From: an uncultured Eubacteriales bacterium
GTDB taxonomy: Bacteria; Bacillota; Clostridia; Oscillospirales; Acutalibacteraceae
Assembly (NCBI GenBank): GCA_900316345.1
Contig: ONCR01000004.1
Location: 1-51,128 of the forward strand
Direction: 5' to 3'
Length of the DNA stretch: 51,128 nt
Numbering within the stretch: the first letter of the stretch is position 1; each line of letters begins with the position of its first letter. Shown piece after piece: positions 8,559 to 17,388 of the stretch. The notes beneath the pieces were generated by a model, which saw only the letters and a program-made list of their open reading frames with translations, did no database searches and was not told the origin of the DNA. A program made the position numbers and the translations under genes.

Positions 8559-8580
8559 TCTTATTTTTTAATTTTTTGTG

Positions 8581-8610
8581 TTGAATTTACAAAATTCATA
8601 TGATAATATA
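8581..8610 (+). promoter_or_regulatory. Possible promoter of the mogA-aor operon
   Basis: TTGAAT (8581-8586) is followed by overlapping -10 candidates GATAAT (15-base spacing) and TAATAT (18-base spacing). The start site would lie only about 10 bases before mogA, so the leader is very short. The spacing is not ideal. Confidence 0.35.
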
Positions 8611-8626
8611 AGGTTGGGTGATAAGA

Positions 8627-9121
8627 ATGAAATTCGGAATAATTTGTATCAGCGACAGATGCTATCGCGGTGAATGCGAGGATAAAAGCGGCGTATCGAT
8701 TGCGGAGTGCGTAAAGGAAATCTGCAATGAAAGCGTTTACCGTCTTGTTCCCGACGTTCAGATTAAAATTGCAAAAGCGCTTTGTGAGCTCGCAGATGAT
8801 GAAAAATGCGACGTAGTTTTCACAACGGGCGGCACAGGCTTTGCTCCGCGCGACGTAACCCCCGAAGCAACGAGGGCAGTTATAGAAAAAGAGGTTCCCG
8901 GTATAAGCGAGGCAATAAGAGCAAAAAGCCTTGAAATTACGGAAAGGGCTATGCTTTCACGCGCCGTGAGCGGTATCAGAGGCAAGACGCTGATTATCAA
9001 CCTTCCCGGTTCGCCAAAAGCGGTAAGGGAAAGCATTGAAGTTGTTCTTCCCGTACTTCCGCACGCCGTGGAAACCCTTAGCGGTAACACGCAAAACTGC
9101 GGAGGAAATTACGGAAAATGA
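8627..9121 (+). CDS. mogA: Molybdopterin adenylyltransferase (MogA/MoaB family)
   Basis: Adenylylates molybdopterin before metal insertion by MoeA. The 164-residue protein has the family motifs FTTGGTGFAPRDVTPEAT (about residues 68-85) and LPGSPKAVRE (about 128-137), with the conserved Asp residues of the nucleotide and pterin site. I prefer the ATG at 8627 (MKFGIICISDR, like other MogA proteins) over a GTG nine bases upstream; both share the GGTTGGGTG stretch. It is the first gene of the rightward operon and overlaps the next gene by 4 bases (ATGA). Confidence 0.9.
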   Translation: MKFGIICISDRCYRGECEDKSGVSIAECVKEICNESVYRLVPDVQIKIAKALCELADDEKCDVVFTTGGTGFAPRDVTPEATRAVIEKEVPGISEAIRAKSLEITERAMLSRAVSGIRGKTLIINLPGSPKAVRESIEVVLPVLPHAVETLSGNTQNCGGNYGK

Positions 9122-9765
9122 GCATAAAAAGCGAAGTTCAGGGCTTTGATATTTCAAACAAAAGCGCCGTTATTATCGGCTGCGGCGGGCTCGGCACAAA
9201 TGCCGCCGTGCACCTTGCAGGGGCAGGCGTCGGCAGGCTTCTTCTTGTTGACTTTGACAAGGTTGAAAAGCGAAATCTCAACCGTCAGTTTTTCTATACA
9301 AAAGAAGATACCGGCAAGGAAAAATGCCGTCTTCTTGCAAAAAAGCTGCGCGCATATGCGCCCGAAACAGAAATCAAAAGCCACTGCGGCAAATTTGAAC
9401 CCTCTTTTGCTTACGGTTATGACATCATCATTATCGCTGTTGATAATATTGAAACGAGAAAAGAGATAAATTCTTTTTGCAGGGCAAGCAAAATGCCCTG
9501 CGTTAACGGCAGTATTGACGGCTTTTTCGGCACGGCATATTTATATATCCCCGATAAAACGCCCGATTTAGAGGCGGCGGGATGCCTTAATAAAACGGAT
9601 AAAAAGATGCGTTCCCCAAGCGTTGCCGCGGGAATTATAGGCGCGCTTGAAGCACAGCTTGCAACCGATTATTTTCTCGGCAAAGGCGAAAGCGCAGGTA
9701 AGCTGTATATATACGATAACAATGAAATTCACGCACTTACTATAAGGAGTGATAACTTTGACTAA
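9118..9765 (+). CDS. E1-like adenylyltransferase (ThiF/MoeB/HesA family)
   Basis: A 215-residue ThiF-fold protein that adenylates the C-terminal glycine of a ubiquitin-like sulfur carrier. The nucleotide site GCGGLGTNAAVHLAG (about residues 22-36), the VDFDKVEKRNLNRQFF stretch and the Asp of VDNIETR fit the family. The MoeB zinc-binding CXXC pairs are absent, as in shorter ThiF-like members. Its natural substrate is very likely the MoaD/ThiS-like protein encoded two genes downstream (ending Gly-Gly). It overlaps mogA by 4 bases and the oxidoreductase gene by 8. Confidence 0.87.
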   Translation: MSIKSEVQGFDISNKSAVIIGCGGLGTNAAVHLAGAGVGRLLLVDFDKVEKRNLNRQFFYTKEDTGKEKCRLLAKKLRAYAPETEIKSHCGKFEPSFAYGYDIIIIAVDNIETRKEINSFCRASKMPCVNGSIDGFFGTAYLYIPDKTPDLEAAGCLNKTDKKMRSPSVAAGIIGALEAQLATDYFLGKGESAGKLYIYDNNEIHALTIRSDNFD

Positions 9766-11695
9766 CTTAAAAGGCTATATGGGCAAGGTTTTGTTTGTTG
9801 ATTTAACAGAACAGACCTACAGTGAATTCCCCTGGACGGATGAGGACAGGCAACGCACGCTCGGCGGAAAGGTAATGGCGGCGGATATTCTTCTTCACCA
9901 CATAACGCCCGAAATGAAAGCTTTTGACGCGGACAACTGGCTTGTTGTTACTACGGGTCCGCTCACCGGCACCGGCTGCCCGAATACCTCGCGTTTCAAT
10001 ATTTCCACGATTTCCCCGCTGACGAATATTATTACATCGTCCAACTGCGGCGGAGACTTCGGGCTTTCGCTAAAGCGGGCAGGCTATGACGCAGTTATTT
10101 TCAGCGGAAAAAGCGAAATCCCCGTAACAGTTCACATTGAAGAGGACGAGGTTACCTTTGAAAGCGCAGAAGAGCTTTGGGGGCTCACCACGGGTGAAGC
10201 ACAGGAAAAGCTTCTTGATTACCCCGGCAGGCTTGTTATCGGCCCCGCAGGCGAAAACAAGGTTCTTTATGCCTGCGTTTTCAGCAACGAAAGAACGGCA
10301 GGCCGAGGCGGCGTCGGAGCCGTATTCGGCGATAAAAACCTGAAAGCCGTCACGGCGAGAGGCACAAAGCTTCCCGAATTATATAACGAAAAAAAGCTGC
10401 GCGACCTCAATATCAAATGGACAAAGGTTTTGCAGACTCATCCCCTGACGGGACGCCAGCTTCCCAAGCTCGGAACGGCAGGCCTTATCGCCCCTATGCA
10501 GGCGCATTCCATTCTTGCAACAAAGAATTTTTCGGCAGGAAGATACGACGGCTTTGAAAAGGTATCGGGCGAGGAGCTTGCGGAAAAGCATCTTGTTTCA
10601 AACGGCGCGTGTACAACCTGCGTTATTCGCTGTGCAAGAAGAGTAAACGTAGGCGGCAAGGTTGTAAAAGGTCCCGAGCTTGAAACGCTCGGATTACTCG
10701 GCCCGAATATTTTGAACGATGACATAGAAAAAATACTAAAATGGAACTGGGAGCTTGACGAGCTCGGCATGGACGCTATTTCCTGCGCAGGCTCGGTTGC
10801 ATTTGCTATGGAGCTTGCCGAGAAGGGCGTTCACGATTTTGGAATTCATTTCGGCGAAACGGATAATATTTCAAAAATGTTTGAGGATATTGCCTACCGC
10901 AGAGGCGAAGGCAACGAGCTTGCAAACGGAAGTAAGCGCATGAGCGAAAAATTCGGCGGAAAGGAATATGCAATTCACGCCAAGGGTATGGAGCTTGCAG
11001 CTTACGAACCTCGCCACGCAGTCGGTCAGGGACTCGGCTACGCTACTTCAAACCGCGGCGGATGTCATCTTAACGCCGGCTATATGGTTGTTGTTGAAGG
11101 GCTCGGGCTCGACGTTGATTCCCTTACTCCGCACGGAAAAGCGGCGCTTGCGATTATGTTCCAGAATCTTATGGAATCTGTTTCCGCGGCCGGCAGCTGT
11201 TTGTTTACAAGCTACGCGGTGCTTCCCGGTTTTCTTATCGGCAAGCCGAATATGTTTTTAACAAAAGCGATTCTTGCGGCGTTCCCGTATGTAGGGCCCG
11301 TTGTAAATCTTTTAAGCCATTTTACAAAGGTTCCGCAAATCAACATTCCGCTTTTACCGCACGCTATTGCTGTTAAGCACGCAACGGGAATGAAATCCAA
11401 TATGGCAAAATTCCTAACCTGGGGCGCGTACGGTTGGAACGCAGAGCGCATCGGCAACGTAATTTTAGGCCAGAAGGCGGGAGCTGATAAGCTTCCGAAG
11501 CGGCTGACCGAGGAATTGCAGGACCCGAATAATCCGAAAACTAAGGTACCGCTTGAAACGATGAAAAAGGTATTTTACCGCGCGAGAGGCTGGAGGGACG
11601 GTATTCCCAAATGGCACCGCCTTAAAACGCTCGGAATAAAAATAGACAAAGCGCTTTATGACTCAGCTGTTGCGGCGGCACAAAAAACTGATTAG
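9758..11695 (+). CDS. aor: Aldehyde:ferredoxin oxidoreductase, tungsten-dependent type
   Basis: A 645-residue member of the AOR family, which oxidises aldehydes to acids and passes electrons to ferredoxin, using a bis-pterin tungsten centre and one [4Fe-4S] cluster. Three cluster cysteines are in CTTCVIRC (about residues 287-294) and the fourth is probably the Cys in AAGSCLF (about 490). Pterin-side motifs include LGGKVMAADIL, NERTAGRGGVGAVFGDKNLKA and NRGGCHLNAGY. A hydrophobic stretch after the last Cys (about residues 495-545) is longer than I expect. The TTG start at 9758 has AAGGAG 8 bases upstream. Tungsten use is inferred from the tup genes opposite. Confidence 0.93.
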   Translation: MTNLKGYMGKVLFVDLTEQTYSEFPWTDEDRQRTLGGKVMAADILLHHITPEMKAFDADNWLVVTTGPLTGTGCPNTSRFNISTISPLTNIITSSNCGGDFGLSLKRAGYDAVIFSGKSEIPVTVHIEEDEVTFESAEELWGLTTGEAQEKLLDYPGRLVIGPAGENKVLYACVFSNERTAGRGGVGAVFGDKNLKAVTARGTKLPELYNEKKLRDLNIKWTKVLQTHPLTGRQLPKLGTAGLIAPMQAHSILATKNFSAGRYDGFEKVSGEELAEKHLVSNGACTTCVIRCARRVNVGGKVVKGPELETLGLLGPNILNDDIEKILKWNWELDELGMDAISCAGSVAFAMELAEKGVHDFGIHFGETDNISKMFEDIAYRRGEGNELANGSKRMSEKFGGKEYAIHAKGMELAAYEPRHAVGQGLGYATSNRGGCHLNAGYMVVVEGLGLDVDSLTPHGKAALAIMFQNLMESVSAAGSCLFTSYAVLPGFLIGKPNMFLTKAILAAFPYVGPVVNLLSHFTKVPQINIPLLPHAIAVKHATGMKSNMAKFLTWGAYGWNAERIGNVILGQKAGADKLPKRLTEELQDPNNPKTKVPLETMKKVFYRARGWRDGIPKWHRLKTLGIKIDKALYDSAVAAAQKTD

Positions 11696-11705
11696 GAGGG
11701 TTAAA

Positions 11706-11957
11706 ATGGCAAAAGTAAACGTAAAGCTTTTCGGAGTATACAGAGTTGATACCCATATTTCGGACATTGAAATATCTGCCGAAAAGCTCTCCGATTTGTT
11801 AAATGAGCTAAACAAAATTGCAACCGGCGAGCATAAAAGCAGCCTTTCCTTCAGCGATGCCGCCGTATATATTAACGGCGAACACTGCAAAAAGAAAAAG
11901 CAGAAATTAAACGACGGGGACGAGGTATGGTTTCTCTCCCCTTCATCGGGAGGTTAA
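11706..11957 (+). CDS. MoaD/ThiS-like ubiquitin-fold sulfur carrier
   Basis: An 83-residue beta-grasp protein ending in SPSSGG; the terminal Gly-Gly is the site of adenylation and thiocarboxylation. GDEVWFLSPSSGG matches the C-terminal strand of MoaD (small subunit of molybdopterin synthase). The ATG at 11706 follows GGAGGG by 5 bases. Its activating enzyme is probably the E1-like protein of the same operon. No MoaE, the partner subunit that receives the sulfur, is encoded in the window, so it must be elsewhere or the carrier has another target. Confidence 0.85.
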   Translation: MAKVNVKLFGVYRVDTHISDIEISAEKLSDLLNELNKIATGEHKSSLSFSDAAVYINGEHCKKKKQKLNDGDEVWFLSPSSGG

Positions 11958-11960
11958 GCT

Positions 11961-12344
11961 ATGGCATTTAAAATTGATGAAAACCTATGCGTAGGCTGCG
12001 GAGCTTGTGCGTTCACCTGCCTGTTTGATTCAATAAACCCGGCCAATGACGATGCTTCGCTTTATGAAATTGACGAAACAAAGTGCGTTGAATGTTCGCA
12101 GTGCTCCCACGTCTGCCCGGTAAGCGCTATCAGCGCTCCCGATGGCTTCAGACGAATTAAAAAGGTAACGATTATCCCCGAAAAATGTAAGGGCTGTACG
12201 ATGTGCAACCGTGTCTGCAAGGCTAAAGCGCCTACGGGCAAGGTTAAGGAGCCGTTTGAAATCAATCAGGAAAAATGCTTCAAATGCGGCCTTTGCGCAA
12301 CAAAATGCCGCTTCGGCGCCATTGAAGTTGAATATTATGATTAA
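11961..12344 (+). CDS. Polyferredoxin with four 4Fe-4S motifs
   Basis: A 127-residue ferredoxin with four CX2CX2CX3C sets: CVGCGACAFTC, CVECSQCSHVC, CKGCTMCNRVC and CFKCGLCATKC, so it can carry four [4Fe-4S] clusters. Position directly behind the oxidoreductase and carrier genes makes it the likely electron acceptor or the bridge between the oxidoreductase and a further redox partner. There is no signal peptide, so it is cytoplasmic. A strong terminator follows. Confidence 0.93.
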   Translation: MAFKIDENLCVGCGACAFTCLFDSINPANDDASLYEIDETKCVECSQCSHVCPVSAISAPDGFRRIKKVTIIPEKCKGCTMCNRVCKAKAPTGKVKEPFEINQEKCFKCGLCATKCRFGAIEVEYYD

Positions 12345-12356
12345 TGCGTAAAACAG

Positions 12357-12391
12357 AAAAACCGTTGCAGGGCGCCCCTGCAACGGTTTTT
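12357..12391. terminator. Strong bidirectional terminator
   Basis: A 16-bp perfect stem (12357-12372 with 12376-12391) with a 3-base loop, flanked by A-run and T-run. It ends the ferredoxin operon rightward and overlaps the stop codon of the converging acetolactate decarboxylase gene. Confidence 0.9.
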
Positions 12392-13116
12392 TATTTTCCC
12401 TGTTCCACTTCTTTAATATCCTTATTTGAAACCTCTTTAAGCGCGTAAGTATCAAACTCGGCAGTAGCGGGAAATTTAATTTCAATTGTGCTGATTCTGG
12501 AAAATAAAGCCCTGCCCTGCTTTAGGTCAATATCAAACACATGACCGCCGCAGGCTTTGTTTTCGGACACAAAATGAAGGTGCCACCCCGGAGCGTTTAT
12601 ACCGTCCATATAATCGGGAAAATAGACGCAGACCAGGGTGCCTTTAATATTTTCAAAGCAAAAATCCTGCTGATTGTTTTCAAGAATTCTTTTAAGCTCA
12701 ATATGGCGGGATTTTAGCCCCTCTTCGGAACGGGCCATAACCCTGTTAAACAGGCCGTCAATCCTTACAATATGCATACTGTTTAGCGCAAACGCCTCGT
12801 CAATCAAAACGTCAAGAAGCTTTTTTAAATCATCAATACTGTTGATGTTTTCAACGGTTACTTCTCTGCTGTTATTCATAAAGGAAACTGCGCAAAACGG
12901 AACGCCTGTTTTGCCCTCGGCTTCATTAATAGTTCCGTCATACCTTGCCTGATAGCAATGCCCGTCAAGCACAATCATTTCGCCGTTTACGTCCTCAAAC
13001 GTTCCGAGGCCTATATCGCCGTGCTTCAATAGCTCTTCAACGGTTATAACGGATTTTGTGTAGCCGAGCATTAACGCCTGCAGCGTTGACACCTGAAACA
13101 TTTTTGATTCTTTCAT
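12391..13116 (-). CDS. budA: Alpha-acetolactate decarboxylase
   Basis: Converts 2-acetolactate to acetoin with CO2 release, diverting pyruvate carbon to a neutral product. The zinc-binding motif WHLHFVSENKACGGHV (His-X-His-X9-10-His, about residues 182-197), GTFEDVNGEMIVLDG (about 40-54) and the late Glu-rich stretch match the family. The ATG at 13116 follows GCGGAGG by 7 bases, giving 241 residues; an in-frame TTG at 13122 is too close to the ribosome site. It lies 43 bases behind the PAP2 gene and may share its transcript. Confidence 0.93.
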   Translation of the reverse strand: MKESKMFQVSTLQALMLGYTKSVITVEELLKHGDIGLGTFEDVNGEMIVLDGHCYQARYDGTINEAEGKTGVPFCAVSFMNNSREVTVENINSIDDLKKLLDVLIDEAFALNSMHIVRIDGLFNRVMARSEEGLKSRHIELKRILENNQQDFCFENIKGTLVCVYFPDYMDGINAPGWHLHFVSENKACGGHVFDIDLKQGRALFSRISTIEIKFPATAEFDTYALKEVSNKDIKEVEQGK

Positions 13117-13159
13117 AATCAATCCTCCGCTGTTAAAAATCGGGAATAACTTTAACGGA

Positions 13160-14170
13160 TTAATGCTTAAACAGCGATTTAATATTTGAGCCCTTAAAAA
13201 TGAATATTTCCCGTGAAATTATCATCAGCACAAACGAAAACGTTCCGCCCATAAGAACGTCGCTCATAAAATGCGCGCCTACCATAATTCGGCTTAAAGC
13301 AACGGTTCCCGTAAAAACTACGGGAATAATCCAGAAGGCGGCTCTTACTCTTTTGCTTTCGGGCTTAAGCGTGCTGTTGAGCATAATCAGCGCGTAGGAA
13401 ACGCCTGCCGCGCCCGTATGGCCGCTCGGGAAGGATTTGTTAGCGTCGGTATGGCCGAAGGCGGCCATCATAACGTCATCGCTTACGCTGTGGCCTTTAA
13501 GCTCATACCACCTTGAAAACGCCGAAAAGCCTAAAACGTCGTCATTCGGATTAACGTTCATTGCGCGAAAGCGCATTCTTCCGAAGGCGTCCTTAAAGCC
13601 GAGGTTAATAGCTATTGTTGAAACCGCGGCAAAAACAATCGTAGCAACGGCAAACTTAACAAGGCTTTGAAGAGCTTCATCCGAAAAATTGTTAACCGCA
13701 AGTATGCCCAAAACGGCAAAAAGAATGCCGAAAAACAGGAAAGTAAGATTAAGATATAAGCCCTTAGTAAGCTCAACGCTCATACCGAAAAGAACGTGGG
13801 GCTTAAGGCGGTTAAAGACAATAGTACAAAGAACATACCCTGCAACCACCGAAAAAACGCCCGAAACAGCCATAAGTATTGCCCTTTTTGCCTTACTTAA
13901 AAAACGCAGTGCGTAAACAAAAAGTATATCTATTGCAAAGGCAAGAACAATTTCAACCGGACTGTCGCCTATAATTTCAAAAAATGCGCCGAAGGAATTA
14001 TTTGTATCATATTTCCCGGGAGCAAGAATTCCCTTTGTAAGAAAGCGGCTGATTTGCAAATCATAAAAGGTTGCAACCAGCAGCAGTGCGGCAAAAATAC
14101 CGCTGAAAAGCAAAAGCGAAGCTATTACCCTTTTTCTTTGCTCATTTATTTTTTTATCGGTAATGCTCAT
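13160..14170 (-). CDS. PAP2-superfamily membrane phosphatase
   Basis: A 336-residue membrane protein with about eight hydrophobic segments. The three PAP2 motifs are visible: a degenerate first motif KDAFGRMRFR (about residues 189-198), PSGHTG (about 245-250) and SRIMVGAHFMSD (about 287-298), which supply the phosphate-binding Lys/Arg, the acid His and the nucleophilic His-Asp pair. PAP2 enzymes dephosphorylate lipid phosphates such as undecaprenyl pyrophosphate or phosphatidic acid; the substrate here is unknown. AAGGAG precedes the start, and the gene begins 3 bases after the GH31 gene ends. Confidence 0.85.
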   Translation of the reverse strand: MSITDKKINEQRKRVIASLLLFSGIFAALLLVATFYDLQISRFLTKGILAPGKYDTNNSFGAFFEIIGDSPVEIVLAFAIDILFVYALRFLSKAKRAILMAVSGVFSVVAGYVLCTIVFNRLKPHVLFGMSVELTKGLYLNLTFLFFGILFAVLGILAVNNFSDEALQSLVKFAVATIVFAAVSTIAINLGFKDAFGRMRFRAMNVNPNDDVLGFSAFSRWYELKGHSVSDDVMMAAFGHTDANKSFPSGHTGAAGVSYALIMLNSTLKPESKRVRAAFWIIPVVFTGTVALSRIMVGAHFMSDVLMGGTFSFVLMIISREIFIFKGSNIKSLFKH

Positions 14171-14173
14171 AAT

Positions 14174-16138
14174 TTACTGCTCCTTTTCGTTAAAGCATTC
14201 AAGCACCTTTGCGCCTTTTTTTACAAAGGCAACAAATTCATCCCTGCTTACGCTTATTTCATATTTTCCGCCTGAATATTCGCTTTTATCCTTAGTTAAA
14301 ATCCATTCGCCCTTCGGAAGATAAACGGCTTTAAGCGTTTGCCCCTTATTCACTACGGGAGCAAAAATAATATCACTTCCGAACATATACTGCTCGCCGA
14401 GGGTGTAGCAAATTTCATCCTCGGGATAATAAAAAAACATCGGGCGCATTACCGGATATCCCTTTTCAGATGCGATTTTCATATGCTTTTCAATATACGG
14501 CCTAAGGCGTTCGCGAAGAAAAACAAGCTTTTTAAGCGTTTTAAAATTCTCATCGCCGAAGCTCCAGATTTCGTTAGGGTCGCCCGAAGCCTCCTTAACA
14601 TCGCGCTTTTTTTCGCCGTGGCGGTTTCGGTTGCCGTGAAGGCGCATTACGGGAGAGAAAACGCCGTATTGGAACCAGCGCACTATCAGCTCACGGAATT
14701 CCCCGCTTTGGGTATCGCCGCCGTAAAATCCGCCTATATCCGTATTCCACCACGGTATGCCGCACATCGCCATATTCAGCCCTGCCTTAACCTGCATTGA
14801 AAGGCTTTCAAAGCTTGACGGAATATCGCCGCTCCACACAAGCGCGCCGAATTTCTGAGAACCGAGGTAGGCGCAGCGCGTAAGCGTTACGGGAACCTCG
14901 TCGCTTACGCCTTTAAAGCCGTCATAAGCCATTTTTGAATAATAGTAGGGATAGATAAGCGCATTTTCTCCTCCCCTGCCGATATGAAATATTAAATCAT
15001 CAAAATATTCGGGGTGTATTTCGGGCTCCGCCTCATCAAACCAAAGGGCGTCAACGCCGTTATCAAGATAGTTTTCTTTAAGCTTTGAAAATACAAATTC
15101 CCTTGTTTTCGGGTTAGTTACGTCAATTTCGGCCTGAGGACCGTAAAAGCTGAAAACTCTATCGGTACCGCGCGTTGTTTTAATAAGCATTCCGTTATCG
15201 CGCATAAAGGCGTAGTTTTCGCTGTTTTCGTTAATCGTCGGCCACATTGATACAATAAGCTTCGTTCCCATTGAATGAAGCTCATCTGTCATCGCTTTGA
15301 CGTCGGGCCAATATTTTGAATCGAATTTATAATCCCCCTGCTCTGTCCAGTGAAAATAATCGCAGACGATTGCGGCAAGCGGAATTCCCTCTTTTTTATA
15401 ACGTCTTGCAACCTCAAGCAAATCCTCCTGCGTTTCATATCTCAGGCGGCTCTGCCAGAAGCCCGTCGCCCAATGGGGCATAACGGGAGCGTGGCCCGTT
15501 AAATCGGCAAGCGCTTCGCTTACCTCCTTCGGGCTACCCGCAATAACTACGTAGTCTGTCTTTTTTGTACAGCCCACGCTCCAGCGCGTTCTGTTGTTTG
15601 AAAGCTCGACGCTTCCGACGGCAGGATTGTTCCATAAAAAGCCGTAGCCGAGCGAGGAATAAACAAAAGGAATTGTACATTTCGCGTTTACGTGGCGTAA
15701 ATCGAAGGAACAGCCCTTCAAATCAAAACAGCCGCTCGCCTCATGGCCGAGGCCGTAAAAATGCTCGTTATCCCTCGGTGCAAAGGTAATGCGCGCAGAA
15801 TAGCTTTCTTCGCCGTTTTTTTCGTAGTGCCTGAAGCCGTCGTTAAAGGTAAGCTCGGGCTTTTCCTCTAAAATCACATTACCTTCGTTATAAAAAGTAG
15901 CCTTGCCGTTTTGTTCAAGCTTAACGCAGAGCGAGCCCGATTTAAGGCTCACCTCCCCTTCGTCTTCGGTTATTTCACATTCCGAAGATAAAGGCATAAG
16001 CGTAAAGTTTTCATCAAATACCTCCCCGCCGAAAAAGCCTTCAAAGCGAATTGCGTTTTTCCTGCAGGAACTTATTCTTACCGTTTCTTCATTACGTGTA
16101 AAAATAATTTCATTTTTCTTAATCAGAAGGTTTTTCAT
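14174..16138 (-). CDS. Glycoside hydrolase family 31 alpha-glucosidase/alpha-xylosidase
   Basis: A 654-residue GH31 enzyme without signal peptide, so probably acting on imported oligosaccharides. The catalytic nucleophile is the Asp of ALWFDEAEPEIH (about residue 343) and the acid/base is the Asp in WSGDIPSSFESL. Also present are FYGLGHEASG, the GH31 N-terminal motif PHWATGFWQSRLRYE and WWNTDIGGFYGG. GAGGTGATTA precedes the ATG. Specificity (glucose or xylose at the non-reducing end) cannot be fixed from sequence reading alone. It heads an operon with the PAP2 and decarboxylase genes. Confidence 0.92.
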   Translation of the reverse strand: MKNLLIKKNEIIFTRNEETVRISSCRKNAIRFEGFFGGEVFDENFTLMPLSSECEITEDEGEVSLKSGSLCVKLEQNGKATFYNEGNVILEEKPELTFNDGFRHYEKNGEESYSARITFAPRDNEHFYGLGHEASGCFDLKGCSFDLRHVNAKCTIPFVYSSLGYGFLWNNPAVGSVELSNNRTRWSVGCTKKTDYVVIAGSPKEVSEALADLTGHAPVMPHWATGFWQSRLRYETQEDLLEVARRYKKEGIPLAAIVCDYFHWTEQGDYKFDSKYWPDVKAMTDELHSMGTKLIVSMWPTINENSENYAFMRDNGMLIKTTRGTDRVFSFYGPQAEIDVTNPKTREFVFSKLKENYLDNGVDALWFDEAEPEIHPEYFDDLIFHIGRGGENALIYPYYYSKMAYDGFKGVSDEVPVTLTRCAYLGSQKFGALVWSGDIPSSFESLSMQVKAGLNMAMCGIPWWNTDIGGFYGGDTQSGEFRELIVRWFQYGVFSPVMRLHGNRNRHGEKKRDVKEASGDPNEIWSFGDENFKTLKKLVFLRERLRPYIEKHMKIASEKGYPVMRPMFFYYPEDEICYTLGEQYMFGSDIIFAPVVNKGQTLKAVYLPKGEWILTKDKSEYSGGKYEISVSRDEFVAFVKKGAKVLECFNEKEQ

Positions 16139-16157
16139 TTAATCACCTCATAAAAAT

Positions 16158-16186
16158 ATAATACCACATCGCGCTTACAAAGTAAA
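16158..16186 (-). promoter_or_regulatory. Promoter of the GH31 gene
   Basis: TTTACT (16181-16186) and TATTAT (16158-16163) on the minus strand have 17 bases between them, about 20 bases before the start codon. Confidence 0.5.
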
Positions 16187-16196
16187 TCGAGCTTTA

Positions 16197-16225
16197 TTGA
16201 CCTTTTGCGTGCGATATGATAAAAT
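16197..16225 (+). promoter_or_regulatory. Promoter of the iron alcohol dehydrogenase gene
   Basis: TTGACC (16197-16202) and TAAAAT (16220-16225) are separated by 17 bases and lie 31 bases before the ATG; they face away from the GH31 promoter. Confidence 0.55.
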
Positions 16226-16256
16226 TAGACAAATAACTTAAAAAAGAGGTAGCATT

Positions 16257-17387
16257 ATGCAATGGAGCTTTAATCTTCCCGTACGTCTTGAATTCGGATG
16301 CGGAAAAAGAAAAGAAATTAAAAGCTATATTGATTCAATCGGCGGCAAAAACGGCGTTCTTGTATGCTCAAAAACGCTTGCAAAAAACGGTGTTGCAGAC
16401 GAAATAATAAAGCTAAGCGAAGGTGCAATTACCGCGGTTTTCAGCGATATACGACCTAACCCTACAACCGATAACGTTAACGATTGCGTTGCGCTTTTAA
16501 GAAAAGTCAACGCGGATTTTGCCGTTGCGCTCGGCGGCGGCTCGCCAATGGATTGCTGCAAGGCGGCCTGCGCTATCGCAAGGGGCAGCGATATAATTGA
16601 GCCTTACCACAGCGGCGAAAAAGCGGTAAGCGCAGATGAGGCCATACCGATGATTGCCGTTGCAACAACCTCCGGAACGGCAAGCGAGGTTACAAACATC
16701 TCGGTTCTTACCGACCTTAAAAAGAGCCTGAAACAGCCGATGAACGATAACGCAATGTTCCCGAAAATAGCGGTTATTGACCCGGAGCTTACCCTTACCG
16801 TACCGCCTCAGGTTACGGCATCAACAGGGCTTGACGTTCTCGCCCATGCGATTGAAAGCTATTGGTCAACGCTTAATCAGCCGGTTTGCTCTGCGTGCTC
16901 GGTTTCGGCGGCGAAAACGGTTTTTGAATGGCTTGAAAAAGCGTATAACGAGCCCGACAACCTTGACGCAAGAGAGAAAATGGCTCAGGCTTCAATCGTA
17001 GCCGGAGTTGCCTTCAGCCATCCGAGAACAACGGGCTCACACGCCTGCTCCTTCCCTCTTACAAATATTTACGGGCTTCCCCATGGCGAGGCTTGTGCCT
17101 TTACGCTTGATTACTTCCTTCGCTTTAACGCGGATAACGCAGACGGCGACGGAAGAATAACGGCTCTTGCAAACGCCTGCGGCTTTGCTTCGCCCTACGC
17201 AATGGCTGATGAGATTTCAAAAATGAAAAAGACTATGAAAATGAAAACACGCCTTAGCGAAATCGGCTGCACAAGCGACGAACAGATAAGGGAGCTTACT
17301 AAAAAGAGTATGTCTATGCTGATGACAAGGAATCCGATACCCCTCACCGAAGAGGATATATATAAAATGTACAGCGAATTGAAATAA
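16257..17387 (+). CDS. Iron-containing alcohol dehydrogenase
   Basis: A 376-residue group III (Fe-dependent) alcohol dehydrogenase, NAD(P)-linked. The nucleotide site is VALGGGSPMDCCKA (about residues 92-105). Metal ligands are visible as Asp and His of GLDVLAHAIESYWS (about 194-207) and the His residues of SHPRTTGSHACSFPLTNIYGLPHG (about 257-280). It could reduce an aldehyde made by the acid/aldehyde metabolism of this region or a fermentation intermediate; the substrate is not visible. AGAGG lies 7 bases before the ATG. The next frame, a RAYT transposase, starts one base after its stop. Confidence 0.92.
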   Translation: MQWSFNLPVRLEFGCGKRKEIKSYIDSIGGKNGVLVCSKTLAKNGVADEIIKLSEGAITAVFSDIRPNPTTDNVNDCVALLRKVNADFAVALGGGSPMDCCKAACAIARGSDIIEPYHSGEKAVSADEAIPMIAVATTSGTASEVTNISVLTDLKKSLKQPMNDNAMFPKIAVIDPELTLTVPPQVTASTGLDVLAHAIESYWSTLNQPVCSACSVSAAKTVFEWLEKAYNEPDNLDAREKMAQASIVAGVAFSHPRTTGSHACSFPLTNIYGLPHGEACAFTLDYFLRFNADNADGDGRITALANACGFASPYAMADEISKMKKTMKMKTRLSEIGCTSDEQIRELTKKSMSMLMTRNPIPLTEEDIYKMYSELK

Positions 17388-17388
17388 T

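Noticed and set aside
8618-8626. GTG start nine bases before the chosen mogA start
   Set aside because: The ATG gives an N-terminus like other MogA proteins and better spacing to the ribosome site; the GTG remains possible.
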